In this document: positions 1-7,169 of the stretch, in pieces | How the letters are laid out: every line of letters begins with the position of its first letter | Position numbering within the stretch: the stretch's first letter is position 1 | Assembly: GCA_014729205.1 (NCBI GenBank) | Contig: WJKG01000350.1 | Coordinates: 1-16,245, forward strand | Length of the DNA stretch: 16,245 bases | Reading direction: 5' to 3' | Source: a candidate division GN15 bacterium | Lineage (GTDB): Bacteria; Zixibacteria; MSB-5A5; GN15; FEB-12 | The notes under the pieces: generated by a model | Told to the model about the DNA's origin: nothing | The model's database searches: none | Seen by the model: the letters and a program-made list of their open reading frames with translations, nothing else | Made by a program: the position numbers and the translations under genes

Positions 1-384
1 ATGGAGAACACCGAACAGAAGACCGACGATCGGCCAATTCAGTTCAAGTTCGCTGGATGGTGGGGGTTCATCTTTGCCGGGATATTCATTCTCTATGGTG
101 GGGTGCAGATCATTCTGGGGATTCTGGACAACCAGTACCAGCAATTGGGGCAATCGATGGCCTTTGCGTTGATCGGCGTTGTTCTGATGGTTGTTGTCTA
201 CGCCTATCGGGCCCGCAAGACATGGGGCTGGTATGGGCTGATTGTTGTCAACGGGTTAATCGTGATACTTGCGATAACGGATATTACACGCAGCGAGAGC
301 ATCGTCTTGCTATGGATTGCGGTGGGTGCTTTGTATGCGTTGTTGTCGCGAAACACGAAGGAGTATTTGCAGAGCGGGCGTTAA
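1..384 (+). CDS. Small four-helix integral membrane protein, unknown function
   Basis: A 127-residue protein starting at the first base of the window and ending in TAA. After a charged N-terminal segment (about residues 1-16) there are four hydrophobic stretches, at roughly 19-38, 50-68, 75-93 and 100-115, joined by short loops, with basic residues (RARK) after the second. This looks like a compact polytopic inner-membrane protein. I recognise no catalytic or binding motif and no family. Because nothing upstream is visible, I cannot check a ribosome binding site or whether the ATG at base 1 is the true start rather than an internal methionine. It is followed only by a tRNA-Phe with its own promoter, so it is the last gene of its transcription unit. 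No function is proposed. Confidence 0.7.
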   Translation: MENTEQKTDDRPIQFKFAGWWGFIFAGIFILYGGVQIILGILDNQYQQLGQSMAFALIGVVLMVVVYAYRARKTWGWYGLIVVNGLIVILAITDITRSESIVLLWIAVGALYALLSRNTKEYLQSGR

Positions 385-391
385 ATTTGGG

Positions 392-419
392 TTGACTTCA
401 ACCGAAAACATGATAGATT
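392..419 (+). promoter_or_regulatory. Putative sigma-70-type promoter of tRNA-Phe
   Basis: TTGACT at 392-397 and TAGATT at 414-419 are separated by 16 bases. This predicts a start near 426, about 15 bases before the mature tRNA 5' end. It was found by eye and there is no experimental support. Confidence 0.5.
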
Positions 420-440
420 GTTGCCCTTGACAATCCTGTT

Positions 441-513
<73 letters not shown>

Positions 514-533
514 CTTTTTAGTTAGATCACAAT

Positions 534-558
534 GCGGCCTGACAGGTCGCTTTTTTTT
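534..558 (+). terminator. Rho-independent terminator after tRNA-Phe
   Basis: GCGGCCT (534-540) pairs with AGGTCGC (544-550) through a GAC loop, with one G-T wobble, and is followed directly by eight T residues (551-558). It is placed to end the tRNA-Phe transcript. Confidence 0.85.
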
Positions 559-580
559 GTGGGGATGGAATGGGCAGCGG

Positions 581-603
581 GGCTGGACCATCCCGGACCA
601 GCC
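581..603 (-). repeat. Inverted repeat downstream of the receiver operon, no U tract
   Basis: GGCTGG (581-586) pairs with CCAGCC (598-603). After one mismatch, two further G-C pairs can extend the stem around a five-base loop. It lies 14 bases beyond the stop of the last minus-strand gene, where a terminator would be expected, but no U-rich tract follows in that direction. It could be an mRNA 3'-end hairpin or a Rho-dependent end. The role is not established. Confidence 0.35.
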
Positions 604-616
604 ACCGCCGTATGCA

Positions 617-1105
617 TCACTTCTGATCGTCGTCGAGCTCCCGCATAGCCCTGAGTATACCCAGCGGGGAGCTTCCCTGGGCGACCTTGGTCAGCTTTTC
701 CATGCGGTCTGAGTCGGCCTCAAACTTCTTGTTGAGGCGAGCCTCATATGCCTGACGGAGAACTTCGAGGAGTTTGTCCAGTTCGTACGGCTTGGGCAGG
801 TATGAGAAGGCGCCGAGCTTGGTGCATTCTACAGCCGAGTCAACCGAACCATGACCGGTCAGGATTATGACCTCCAGGAACTTGTGTTCCCTTTTGAGGA
901 TCTCGAGCACCTGCTGGCCGTCCATACCGGGCATCTTCAGATCCAGCAGAGCCAGATCGAACTTCTCTTCCTTGGCAATCTCGACCGCATCGGGACCGTT
1001 GGAGGCGGTGGTGACATCGAAATCACGCATCTCCAGTCTTTGGGCGATCGACTCGAGGAATTTCACTTCGTCGTCGACGATAAGTAGCTTGATCTTGTTC
1101 GACAT
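617..1105 (-). CDS. Stand-alone response-regulator receiver protein
   Basis: A 162-residue protein with one CheY-like receiver domain (about 5-122). The acidic pair is D11-D12, the phospho-acceptor aspartate is D55 in LLDLKMPG, the switch threonine is T83 in LTGHGS, and the conserved lysine is K105 in LPKP, so it should be phosphorylatable. There is no DNA-binding, GGDEF or enzymatic output. A charged, probably helical tail of about 38 residues ends in a PLGILRAMREL-type segment and could be a docking element (inference). It is the last gene of the operon, 17 bases after the receiver-transporter fusion, with an AAGGGA ribosome site. It closely resembles the fusion's receiver (shared MRD, LDLKMPGM, LTGHGS and YL.KP segments), which suggests an old tandem duplication. 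Possible roles are phosphate sink, relay intermediate or regulator of the transporter. Confidence 0.9.
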   Translation of the reverse strand: MSNKIKLLIVDDEVKFLESIAQRLEMRDFDVTTASNGPDAVEIAKEEKFDLALLDLKMPGMDGQQVLEILKREHKFLEVIILTGHGSVDSAVECTKLGAFSYLPKPYELDKLLEVLRQAYEARLNKKFEADSDRMEKLTKVAQGSSPLGILRAMRELDDDQK

Positions 1106-1122
1106 TGTCTGTGTCCCTTATC

Positions 1123-3156
1123 TCAGAAACCAATGAATTTCCAGTACACGAGAAACACCCAGAACCAAAGCACAGCAAACGAGAGCACGAGAACAGCGGC
1201 CCCGTGTTTCATAAAATCACCAAGGCTGACAAGTTGTTCCCCGGTGCGCGGGTCTTTGGCCATGGCAAATGCAATGGCATTGGAAGGTGTTCCGATGATC
1301 AGCATATGTGCAAAAGACGAGGCGAACGCAGTGGCAAACCCGACCATCCAGGGATGCGTACCGGAGATGGCTGCCATAGGTACGGTAATGGGGCCGATAG
1401 CCGATACGGTTGCGCCGTCGCTCATGAAGTTCGTGGTGAGACCCGTGAAGAGGCTGGCTGCCATGGCCAGGCCGGTACCCTCGCTGAAGAAGTCAGGGAG
1501 AATCGAAAGGAAGCTGTCCGCGAGAAACAGTGCCGCACCGGTGGAAGCCAGACCTTTGCCGAGGGCCGATGCGCTGGCATAGAGAGCCACAACCTCCCAG
1601 TGGATACTGGTGACATCGCGCCATTTGAGGATTCGCAAGATGTTCAGGGCGACGATTCCAAGAATGACCGGACCACCCATGCCGAACACGTCACTGGCGC
1701 TGATCCAGAGCACCACGACCACCAGCAGTACCAGGGCAGTGAGATACTCGTTCCGAGTCATTGGTCCGATCTTCTCCGAGGCCTGCCTTACAATTGCCGA
1801 GACATTCAGGTTCTTCACAGCGGTCTTGCGTCCCAGGACGAGATAGAAGTAAAGCCCAATGACAATCGCCATGACGGGAACGAAAGGCATACCATACATC
1901 ACCCATTCGCCGAACGAGGGAGCGATGTTGTAATCCTGCAGAATCCCCATCATGATAGCATTGCGTCCGCCTGCTGCGGGGGATCCCGGTCCGCCCGAAT
2001 TGGCGGTGTAGCAGAGCATGAGGGCCAGCATGACAGCGAGAGCTTTGTCCTGCGGTATTCCGGCGCTCCTTATGGAAAGCGTGTAGACCATCATGAACAG
2101 CGGCATGATAAACGCCACCAGAGCATGTTCGCTTACCACTGAACAGGCCATAGCCAGAAGGGGGAGGAATATGAACAACAGGCGGGGGAGAGTTTTGGCC
2201 GGACCAAGTAGCAGCAAGCCGATCCTCCGATCAAGCCCGGTCTTGCTGATGGCCAGCGCGATAGCCAGGACACCAAAGATGAAGATGACAGCATCCTTGG
2301 CGTAGGCTGAGGCAATGTCGTCCGGTTTAAGGATTCCGAAGAAGTACATCACCACACCGACCAGCAACGCTGTGATACCCACCGGGACAGCTCCGGTAGC
2401 CCAGAACAGTGCCGCGACCACCAAAAGGCCGAGCATGATACGGGCCTTAAACGCCACGTCTTCGGGCGTGGCTGGAATGAATGTGCGGTTGCCGTCCTCG
2501 TCCACGACTGTTTCTCCGATGCCGTACTTCTTACTATAGTATTCCGCGACTGTCTGGCCGTTGTCCATTTTGCGATAGCTGGCGAAGCCGACATTGGGGT
2601 CACTGATCTGCCCGGTTTTGGGCGCAGAAAGAAGCGTCATCAAACGTTCCGGTGCCGGAACGAGTGCCATGGTGAGCATGACAAGAACACCCAGCAGGAT
2701 GATACCCGGCCGCGAATTATGCGAGCCTTTCAACCAGGCCCAGATCGAATCGCGTTCTACATGTGGTACTTCATGGCGGGCCATGGCGTGCACTTTGTCC
2801 TCGCGCGCCTGATCAACAACTTCGATGAGTTTCTCGAGATCACATGGCTTGGCCAGATACGAGTAAGCATCCAGGCGCCCGATTTCCATGGCGGAGTCGA
2901 GCGACCCATGACCGGTAAGCATGATCACCTGCAACTCCGGCCGGAAGGCCTTCATCTCCTTGAGCACCTGATCGCCGGGCATTCCGGGCATCTTCAAATC
3001 CAGGACCACGACATCAATATCAGGGTCCTGACGGATGGCCTGAATACCTTCCTCGCCGGTGCCAACATCGACAACGGCGTAGTCGCGCATCTTCAGGCGA
3101 TCGGCAAGATTCTGGCGGAATGTCTGTTCGTCGTCAACCAGTAGAATCTTTGGCAT
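1123..3156 (-). CDS. Response-regulator receiver fused to SLC13/DASS-type anion transporter
   Basis: A 677-residue two-part protein. Residues 1-122 are a complete receiver: D8-D9, phospho-acceptor D53 in LDLKMPG, T81 and K103. After a linker (about 123-149), residues 150-677 form a polytopic carrier of the divalent anion:Na+ symporter (SLC13, Na_sulph_symp) type. This assignment rests on the VPVGITALLVGV stretch after TM2, the SIHWEVVALY segment near 517, the GTPSN motif at 622-626 and the two-fold repeat layout. Family members move sulfate or di/tricarboxylates with Na+. The substrate here is unknown. Odd points: the first SNT position reads SEH (342-344), the second reads SDG (579-581), the first-half GTPPN-like motif is replaced by a Gly/Pro-rich segment (386-399), and the TM1-TM2 loop is about 70 residues. 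An in-frame extension upstream of 3156 would overlap the CBS gene. I chose ATG 3156 because GGGAGG precedes it and the receiver begins there normally. It is third of four genes in the operon. Confidence 0.9.
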   Translation of the reverse strand: MPKILLVDDEQTFRQNLADRLKMRDYAVVDVGTGEEGIQAIRQDPDIDVVVLDLKMPGMPGDQVLKEMKAFRPELQVIMLTGHGSLDSAMEIGRLDAYSYLAKPCDLEKLIEVVDQAREDKVHAMARHEVPHVERDSIWAWLKGSHNSRPGIILLGVLVMLTMALVPAPERLMTLLSAPKTGQISDPNVGFASYRKMDNGQTVAEYYSKKYGIGETVVDEDGNRTFIPATPEDVAFKARIMLGLLVVAALFWATGAVPVGITALLVGVVMYFFGILKPDDIASAYAKDAVIFIFGVLAIALAISKTGLDRRIGLLLLGPAKTLPRLLFIFLPLLAMACSVVSEHALVAFIMPLFMMVYTLSIRSAGIPQDKALAVMLALMLCYTANSGGPGSPAAGGRNAIMMGILQDYNIAPSFGEWVMYGMPFVPVMAIVIGLYFYLVLGRKTAVKNLNVSAIVRQASEKIGPMTRNEYLTALVLLVVVVLWISASDVFGMGGPVILGIVALNILRILKWRDVTSIHWEVVALYASASALGKGLASTGAALFLADSFLSILPDFFSEGTGLAMAASLFTGLTTNFMSDGATVSAIGPITVPMAAISGTHPWMVGFATAFASSFAHMLIIGTPSNAIAFAMAKDPRTGEQLVSLGDFMKHGAAVLVLSFAVLWFWVFLVYWKFIGF

Positions 3157-3159
3157 TGT

Positions 3160-3166
3160 CCCTCCC
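3160..3166 (-). promoter_or_regulatory. Shine-Dalgarno site deciding the start of the receiver-transporter fusion
   Basis: On the minus strand GGGAGGG lies three bases before ATG 3156. The spacing is a little short, but the site is strong and fixes this start in preference to an in-frame ATG at 3285 inside the CBS gene. Confidence 0.7.
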
Positions 3167-3173
3167 GGCGCCG

Positions 3174-3749
3174 TCAGGGCGCCAGCTCCCTGACTTTGTC
3201 GACTATAAGTTCGAAGAGGTCGGACAGGCGGATGATGCCTACCACCCGAGATTGTTCGGTGACCAATAGTGACAACTGCTGCCACTGAACCAGGCGATGG
3301 ACCGCATCAGCCAGCGGAGCGGAAACGTCAATTGAGTGCGTGGTCTTGACCATGACGTCCCTGGCTCGAATGGCACTGGCATGGGCGCAGATATCGGACA
3401 GGTTGAGTTCGAGCTCGCGCGCGTGCTTTTTGACAGTACTAAGCAAGTCCTCACTCACCCCGGCACGGGCCAGGCGCTCCTCGTCCTCAGCAAGATCGAC
3501 CTGAGGCTGCAGCGACTTCAGGAAAGTCAGCTGTCCTATCTTGCCGACTATCTTGCTGTTCTCATCGGCCACCAGAACCGCTCGGTGTGGCTGGCGGTCC
3601 GATCCCAGTGCTTGCTGGGCTGCCTCCAGTGCCACGACAGCATCCAGCAAGGTCGCGTCGGTAGATATGACAGGATACTGCTCAAGGCGAATCATCACGT
3701 CTCGCACGACCATGCGGTCGATATCGTTAGTCTGCTTCTTTTCGTTCAT
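3174..3749 (-). CDS. Protein with two CBS domains, probable adenylate-sensing partner
   Basis: A 191-residue soluble protein without signal peptide or membrane segment. Two CBS motifs are visible. The first runs about 13-78 (VRDVMI near the start, then an AVLVADENSKIVGKIG strand-helix end). The second runs about 126-187 (ARDVMV, then SLLVTEQSRVVGIIRLSDL). Between them is a charged helical insert of roughly 45 residues (about 80-125). Paired CBS motifs commonly bind AMP, ATP or S-adenosylmethionine and gate attached or partner transporters and enzymes; ligand binding here is inferred. It lies second in the operon, 18 bases after the kinase gene and 17 before the transporter fusion, with a GAGG ribosome site six bases from ATG 3749. 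The context suggests an energy-state input to the kinase or carrier. No output domain is present. Confidence 0.85.
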   Translation of the reverse strand: MNEKKQTNDIDRMVVRDVMIRLEQYPVISTDATLLDAVVALEAAQQALGSDRQPHRAVLVADENSKIVGKIGQLTFLKSLQPQVDLAEDEERLARAGVSEDLLSTVKKHARELELNLSDICAHASAIRARDVMVKTTHSIDVSAPLADAVHRLVQWQQLSLLVTEQSRVVGIIRLSDLFELIVDKVRELAP

Positions 3750-3767
3750 ATCATCCTCACGACTGTA

Positions 3768-5447
3768 CTATTTGGCCGGCAAAGAGATAGTGAAGCTACT
3801 CCCTTCTCCGGGAGCACTCTTCACGGTAATCTGTCCACGCAAGCTCTCAATTATGCCATAACTGACCGACAGTCCCAAGCCGGTTCCCTTGCCGGGCTCC
3901 TTCGTGGTGTAGAACGGCAGGAAGATATTGGCCAACTGTGGCTGTGACATCCCCTTGCCGGTGTCGGTGATGTTGATCCGGATCTGGTTGCCGACCTTTT
4001 CAGTCTGAATAGTGATAGTCCCTGCCTGACCGCCAATGGCATCCATAGCGTTCTTGATGATATTCAGGAAGACCTGTTGTAGTTGGTTACCATCGGTCGT
4101 AATCTCCGGCAGATTCTTCGCATAGTCACGAACAACCTTCGTGTTGGAGACTGTAAGTTCGTTCCCCAATAATCCGTCAACGACACCATCGAGCAGTTTG
4201 TGTACATCGTGTCGCCGCAGATTCACTTCATGTTTGCGCACAAACCCAAGTAACTTATGGGTGATATCGCGGCAGCGATACACTGACTGCTGGATTGAGT
4301 CCAGGTGCCCGCGGAGTTCATCGTGCGAGAGTTCACGCCCGAAGTCGGGGTTGGACTTGTCCTGGATCAACCCCGCTTCCTCGCTGATAGAGGCCAGGGG
4401 ATTGTTGATCTCATGGGCAATCCCTGCGGCGAGCTCGCCGACGGACGCCAGTTTGGCGGCATGGGTCAACTGGGCGCGATTGCGATCGGACTCCATTTGC
4501 ACTTCGGTCGTATGTTTCGCCCGGAAGAAGATAATCACGGCTCCGATGAGGCTCATGACGATGGTGATTATCAGCATAATCAGGCGAAAACCTGAAAGAA
4601 GCGGGATACCGCTCTGTGGCGACTCCTGGACCACCAAGGCCCACTCGACGGTATTGAGCCAGGCATAGGCGGAGATAGCGCTGCGACTGTGAAGCTCTGC
4701 TACCTCAACGCCGGTCGGAGGCACTGCCGGAGGCACGTAGAGTGCTGAATCCAGCGGAGAGCCAATCGCGGGCGCGGAAAGCTGATACAGGCCTTCGGGG
4801 CTCACAATCGAGGTATATACCTCTCTGTCCTCGCGAAGCGAGCTGATGTAGTCGTAGATCTTTTGAGGCTCAAGAGTCGCTCGGAGTACGTACGGTTTCT
4901 CGTCGATCATGCGGCTGGTGGCTATAGTGAAGTGAGGACGCTGACGGAAACCGAGATAGATATCTGTGATAATGTAGCGCTGGTCTCCATCGTGCAGCCG
5001 TTCATACCATGGCTCATGGAGGTAGCTTCGTAACTCAAGGGACGGGAAGGGGCCGGCATATGCAACCTGTACGCCGTCTTCATTGAAGAAGCCAACATCG
5101 ACGAAGGCATCACTGCTGCGCTTGAGACGTCTTAAGTGTGCCTCGATTTGCTCCGAAGAGGGTGGGATTGGATACGACGGATCGTTGAGCAGGTTAGACA
5201 GATTAACAACACGTTCAGACAGGAAAAGATCAAGAGTGTTGGCCTGGCTCTCGGCTATAGCCTGAAGATGCAGGCGCTTGCTCTCGCCCAGGATGGCATC
5301 ATATTGAATGAAGAAGAAGACTGCCAGCAACAGCACCGGCCCAAGGTACAGAATAAGCAGGCGAATGGTTGTCTTCCGTCGAAGCTCACTGTAGTGGGCA
5401 TGATCAAACGGAAGGAAGTCGGCAAACGAGACGGTACGTTTTGTCAC
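3768..5447 (-). CDS. Membrane sensor histidine kinase with extracytoplasmic Cache-type domain
   Basis: A 559-residue kinase. TM1 is about 28-48, a periplasmic region of about 240 residues (49-286) has dCache-like features (PWYERL and ITDIYLGF followed by FTIATSR), and TM2 is about 287-308. I see no HAMP domain; a short linker leads to the dimerisation helix with the phospho-accepting H345 in AGIAHEINNPLASI. The ATPase domain shows an N box (LNIIKNAMDA, N466), G1 (DTGKG, 495-499) and G2 (GKGTGLGL, 519-526). This is the DctB/NtrB-like kinase class, in which such sensor domains bind small ligands, often organic acids or amino acids. It is the first gene of the operon and should phosphorylate the two receivers encoded downstream. 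The start is GTG 5447, set by GAGGGA six bases upstream. The ligand is not deducible, though it may be the transporter's own substrate. Confidence 0.93.
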   Translation of the reverse strand: MTKRTVSFADFLPFDHAHYSELRRKTTIRLLILYLGPVLLLAVFFFIQYDAILGESKRLHLQAIAESQANTLDLFLSERVVNLSNLLNDPSYPIPPSSEQIEAHLRRLKRSSDAFVDVGFFNEDGVQVAYAGPFPSLELRSYLHEPWYERLHDGDQRYIITDIYLGFRQRPHFTIATSRMIDEKPYVLRATLEPQKIYDYISSLREDREVYTSIVSPEGLYQLSAPAIGSPLDSALYVPPAVPPTGVEVAELHSRSAISAYAWLNTVEWALVVQESPQSGIPLLSGFRLIMLIITIVMSLIGAVIIFFRAKHTTEVQMESDRNRAQLTHAAKLASVGELAAGIAHEINNPLASISEEAGLIQDKSNPDFGRELSHDELRGHLDSIQQSVYRCRDITHKLLGFVRKHEVNLRRHDVHKLLDGVVDGLLGNELTVSNTKVVRDYAKNLPEITTDGNQLQQVFLNIIKNAMDAIGGQAGTITIQTEKVGNQIRINITDTGKGMSQPQLANIFLPFYTTKEPGKGTGLGLSVSYGIIESLRGQITVKSAPGEGSSFTISLPAK

Positions 5448-5518
5448 TTCTGGTCCCTCATCGCAAGTACGTGTATCCCGGTCTGATAGTTCAGTTGAAT
5501 ACTCGTTCTGTCGCGCAG

Positions 5519-5548
5519 AATGTACTGCTTAGTTGAGCGTATTGTCAA
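5519..5548 (-). promoter_or_regulatory. Putative promoter of the kinase-CBS-transporter-receiver operon
   Basis: Read on the minus strand, TTGACA (5548-5543) is followed after 18 bases by TACATT (5524-5519). The predicted start is near 5512, giving a leader of about 65 bases before GTG 5447. The -35 is perfect and the -10 matches four of six. I saw no clear operator. Confidence 0.4.
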
Positions 5549-5618
5549 TGAAACTCGGTGCGCCCCGCTCCGAAAAGCGTGCCACCTCTCTTATGGCTTG
5601 AGGCCCCCAAGATTCCCG

Positions 5619-5661
5619 TTGTGCCATCCACGCCTTTGACCTATATACTGACCATTATGAT
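5619..5661 (+). promoter_or_regulatory. Possible promoter region of the rhamnose operon
   Basis: The region holds two good -10-like hexamers, TATACT (5644-5649) and TATGAT (5656-5661), and a TTGACC (5636-5641) that is only 14 bases from the second. TTGTGC (5619-5624) is 19 bases from the first. No pair has ideal spacing, so the exact promoter is uncertain. Confidence 0.3.
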
Positions 5662-5704
5662 ACCAGGAAATGAAGTCCACTTCGACAGAGGCAGGGATTA
5701 GCCT

Positions 5705-6274
5705 GTGCCTGTTCCCGTGGTGGAAAATACTGACCTGAAGGGTGTCCTGATCGTCCGGCCGAAGATATTCCGTGACGGACGGGGCTCCTTCTGCGAGACC
5801 TGGTCTGCCCGCGACTGGAAGTCGGCCGGGGTTGATTTTGAGCCGGTACAGGATAACCACTCGGTGACTATCCAGGCCGGTACGGTGCGCGGGCTGCACT
5901 ACCAGTTGGAGCCGATGGCGCAGGCCAAGCTGGTGCGCGTGGTACGCGGGGCGGCGCTTGATGTGGCTGTGGATATTCGTCGCGGGAGCCCTGCATTCGG
6001 AAAATGGGTGAGTGTCAAACTGACCGAGCAGGATCAGACCCAGGTCTTTCTACCGCGCGGTTTTGCGCACGGATTCTGCTCGCTGGTTGCCGATACAGAG
6101 GTAGTCTACAAGGTGGACCGGTACTACTCACCGGAGCATGATCGGGCCATCCGATGGGACGACCCGAACATTGGGATCGACTGGCCGTTCGATGACGTCG
6201 AACTTTCCGAGAAGGACCGAACGGCGCCTTTGCTCAAGGATGCAGAAATCAACTTCACGTATGGTGAGATCTGA
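5705..6274 (+). CDS. rfbC: dTDP-4-dehydrorhamnose 3,5-epimerase
   Basis: A 189-residue cytoplasmic cupin, the usual length for RmlC. It catalyses the double epimerisation of dTDP-4-keto-6-deoxyglucose at C3 and C5, the third step of dTDP-L-rhamnose synthesis. Visible signatures are FRDGRG near the start, the catalytic-base segment VRGLHYQ (H65), the cupin stretch LPRGFAHGF (117-124) with H122, Y135 in VVYKV as the likely acid, and the C-terminal LSEKD....PLL motif. The start is GTG 5705 with AGGGA about seven bases upstream. It is the first gene of a tight operon: one base separates its stop from the ATG of rfbA. rfbB, the 4,6-dehydratase that makes its substrate, is not in the window. Confidence 0.95.
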   Translation: MPVPVVENTDLKGVLIVRPKIFRDGRGSFCETWSARDWKSAGVDFEPVQDNHSVTIQAGTVRGLHYQLEPMAQAKLVRVVRGAALDVAVDIRRGSPAFGKWVSVKLTEQDQTQVFLPRGFAHGFCSLVADTEVVYKVDRYYSPEHDRAIRWDDPNIGIDWPFDDVELSEKDRTAPLLKDAEINFTYGEI

Positions 6275-6275
6275 T

Positions 6276-7169
6276 ATGGCCGAGCAGTATATAAAGCGAG
6301 GAATCATCCTGGCCGGTGGGGCGGGTACACGGCTACATCCGGCTACTCGCGTCGTATGCAAGCAGCTACTGCCAGTGTATGACAAGCCAATGGTCTACTA
6401 CCCGCTGTCGACACTGATGTTGATGGGAATACGTGAGATCCTGCTCATCTCTACCCCGGAGGATGTTCCCCGATTCGAGGAGCTTCTCGGCGACGGACAG
6501 GAGCTTGGATTACAGCTCTCATACCAGGTGCAGCCAAAACCGGGAGGAATCGCACAGGCCTTTCTACTTGGTGCAGAGTTCATCGGTGATCAACCGGTGG
6601 CGCTCATTCTCGGAGACAATATCTTCTATGGCGCTTATGACTTCGTTCGTCGCGCACGTGAATTCACGACTGGCGGACTGGTGTTCGGTTACTGGATCAA
6701 CAATCCCCAGCGATACGGTGTAGTGGAGTATGACCGGGCGGGTCATGTTGTTTCGATCGAGGAAAAACCCGTCAGGCCGAAATCGAACTACGTGGTGACA
6801 GGGTTGTATCTGTACGACAGCGAGGTCGTATCAATTGCACGGTCGCTGAAGCCCTCCGCTCGTGGGGAACTGGAGATTACCGATGTGAATCGTGAGTATC
6901 TGCGCCGCGGCGAATTGGAAGTGCAGCGTCTGGGACGCGGCATTGCCTGGCTGGATACGGGGACACACGAGAGCCTGCTGGAGGCCAGCGAGTTCATCTC
7001 GACTATTGAAAAACGGCAGGGGCTGAAAATCGCCTGCCTGGAGGAAGTTGCGTATCGCATGGGGTTCATTGATCGCCCGCAACTTCAGCACTTGATCGAC
7101 CGAATGACCGACAATGACTACCGTGCCTACCTGTGCCGAGTGATGGATGAGTTAGACAGTGACTTCTAA
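6276..7169 (+). CDS. rfbA: Glucose-1-phosphate thymidylyltransferase
   Basis: A 297-residue RmlA, normal length. It joins glucose-1-phosphate and dTTP to give dTDP-glucose, the first step of dTDP-rhamnose synthesis. The nucleotidyltransferase signature GGAGTRLHPAT (14-24) is followed by KQLLPVYDKP (29-38), which contacts nucleotide and phosphate, the QPKPGGIAQA segment (86-95), the metal-binding D114 in LILGDNIFYG, and WLDTGTHESL towards the C-terminus. I chose ATG 6276, one base after the rfbC stop. Earlier in-frame ATGs fall inside rfbC and would add residues the family lacks. The end overlaps rfbD by 11 bases, which suggests translational coupling. Nothing is missing in the active site. 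Confidence 0.95.
   Translation: MAEQYIKRGIILAGGAGTRLHPATRVVCKQLLPVYDKPMVYYPLSTLMLMGIREILLISTPEDVPRFEELLGDGQELGLQLSYQVQPKPGGIAQAFLLGAEFIGDQPVALILGDNIFYGAYDFVRRAREFTTGGLVFGYWINNPQRYGVVEYDRAGHVVSIEEKPVRPKSNYVVTGLYLYDSEVVSIARSLKPSARGELEITDVNREYLRRGELEVQRLGRGIAWLDTGTHESLLEASEFISTIEKRQGLKIACLEEVAYRMGFIDRPQLQHLIDRMTDNDYRAYLCRVMDELDSDF

Noticed and set aside
1105..2142. A 345-codon open frame on the plus strand opposite the receiver-transporter gene
   Set aside because: It has low-complexity, His/Arg/Asp-rich composition with no domain and lies entirely antisense to a gene with clear family signatures. It is a shadow frame.
3157..3285. N-terminal extension of the receiver-transporter fusion from the ATG at 3285
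   Set aside because: The extension would overlap the CBS gene, has no receiver homology, and a strong Shine-Dalgarno site sits just before ATG 3156.
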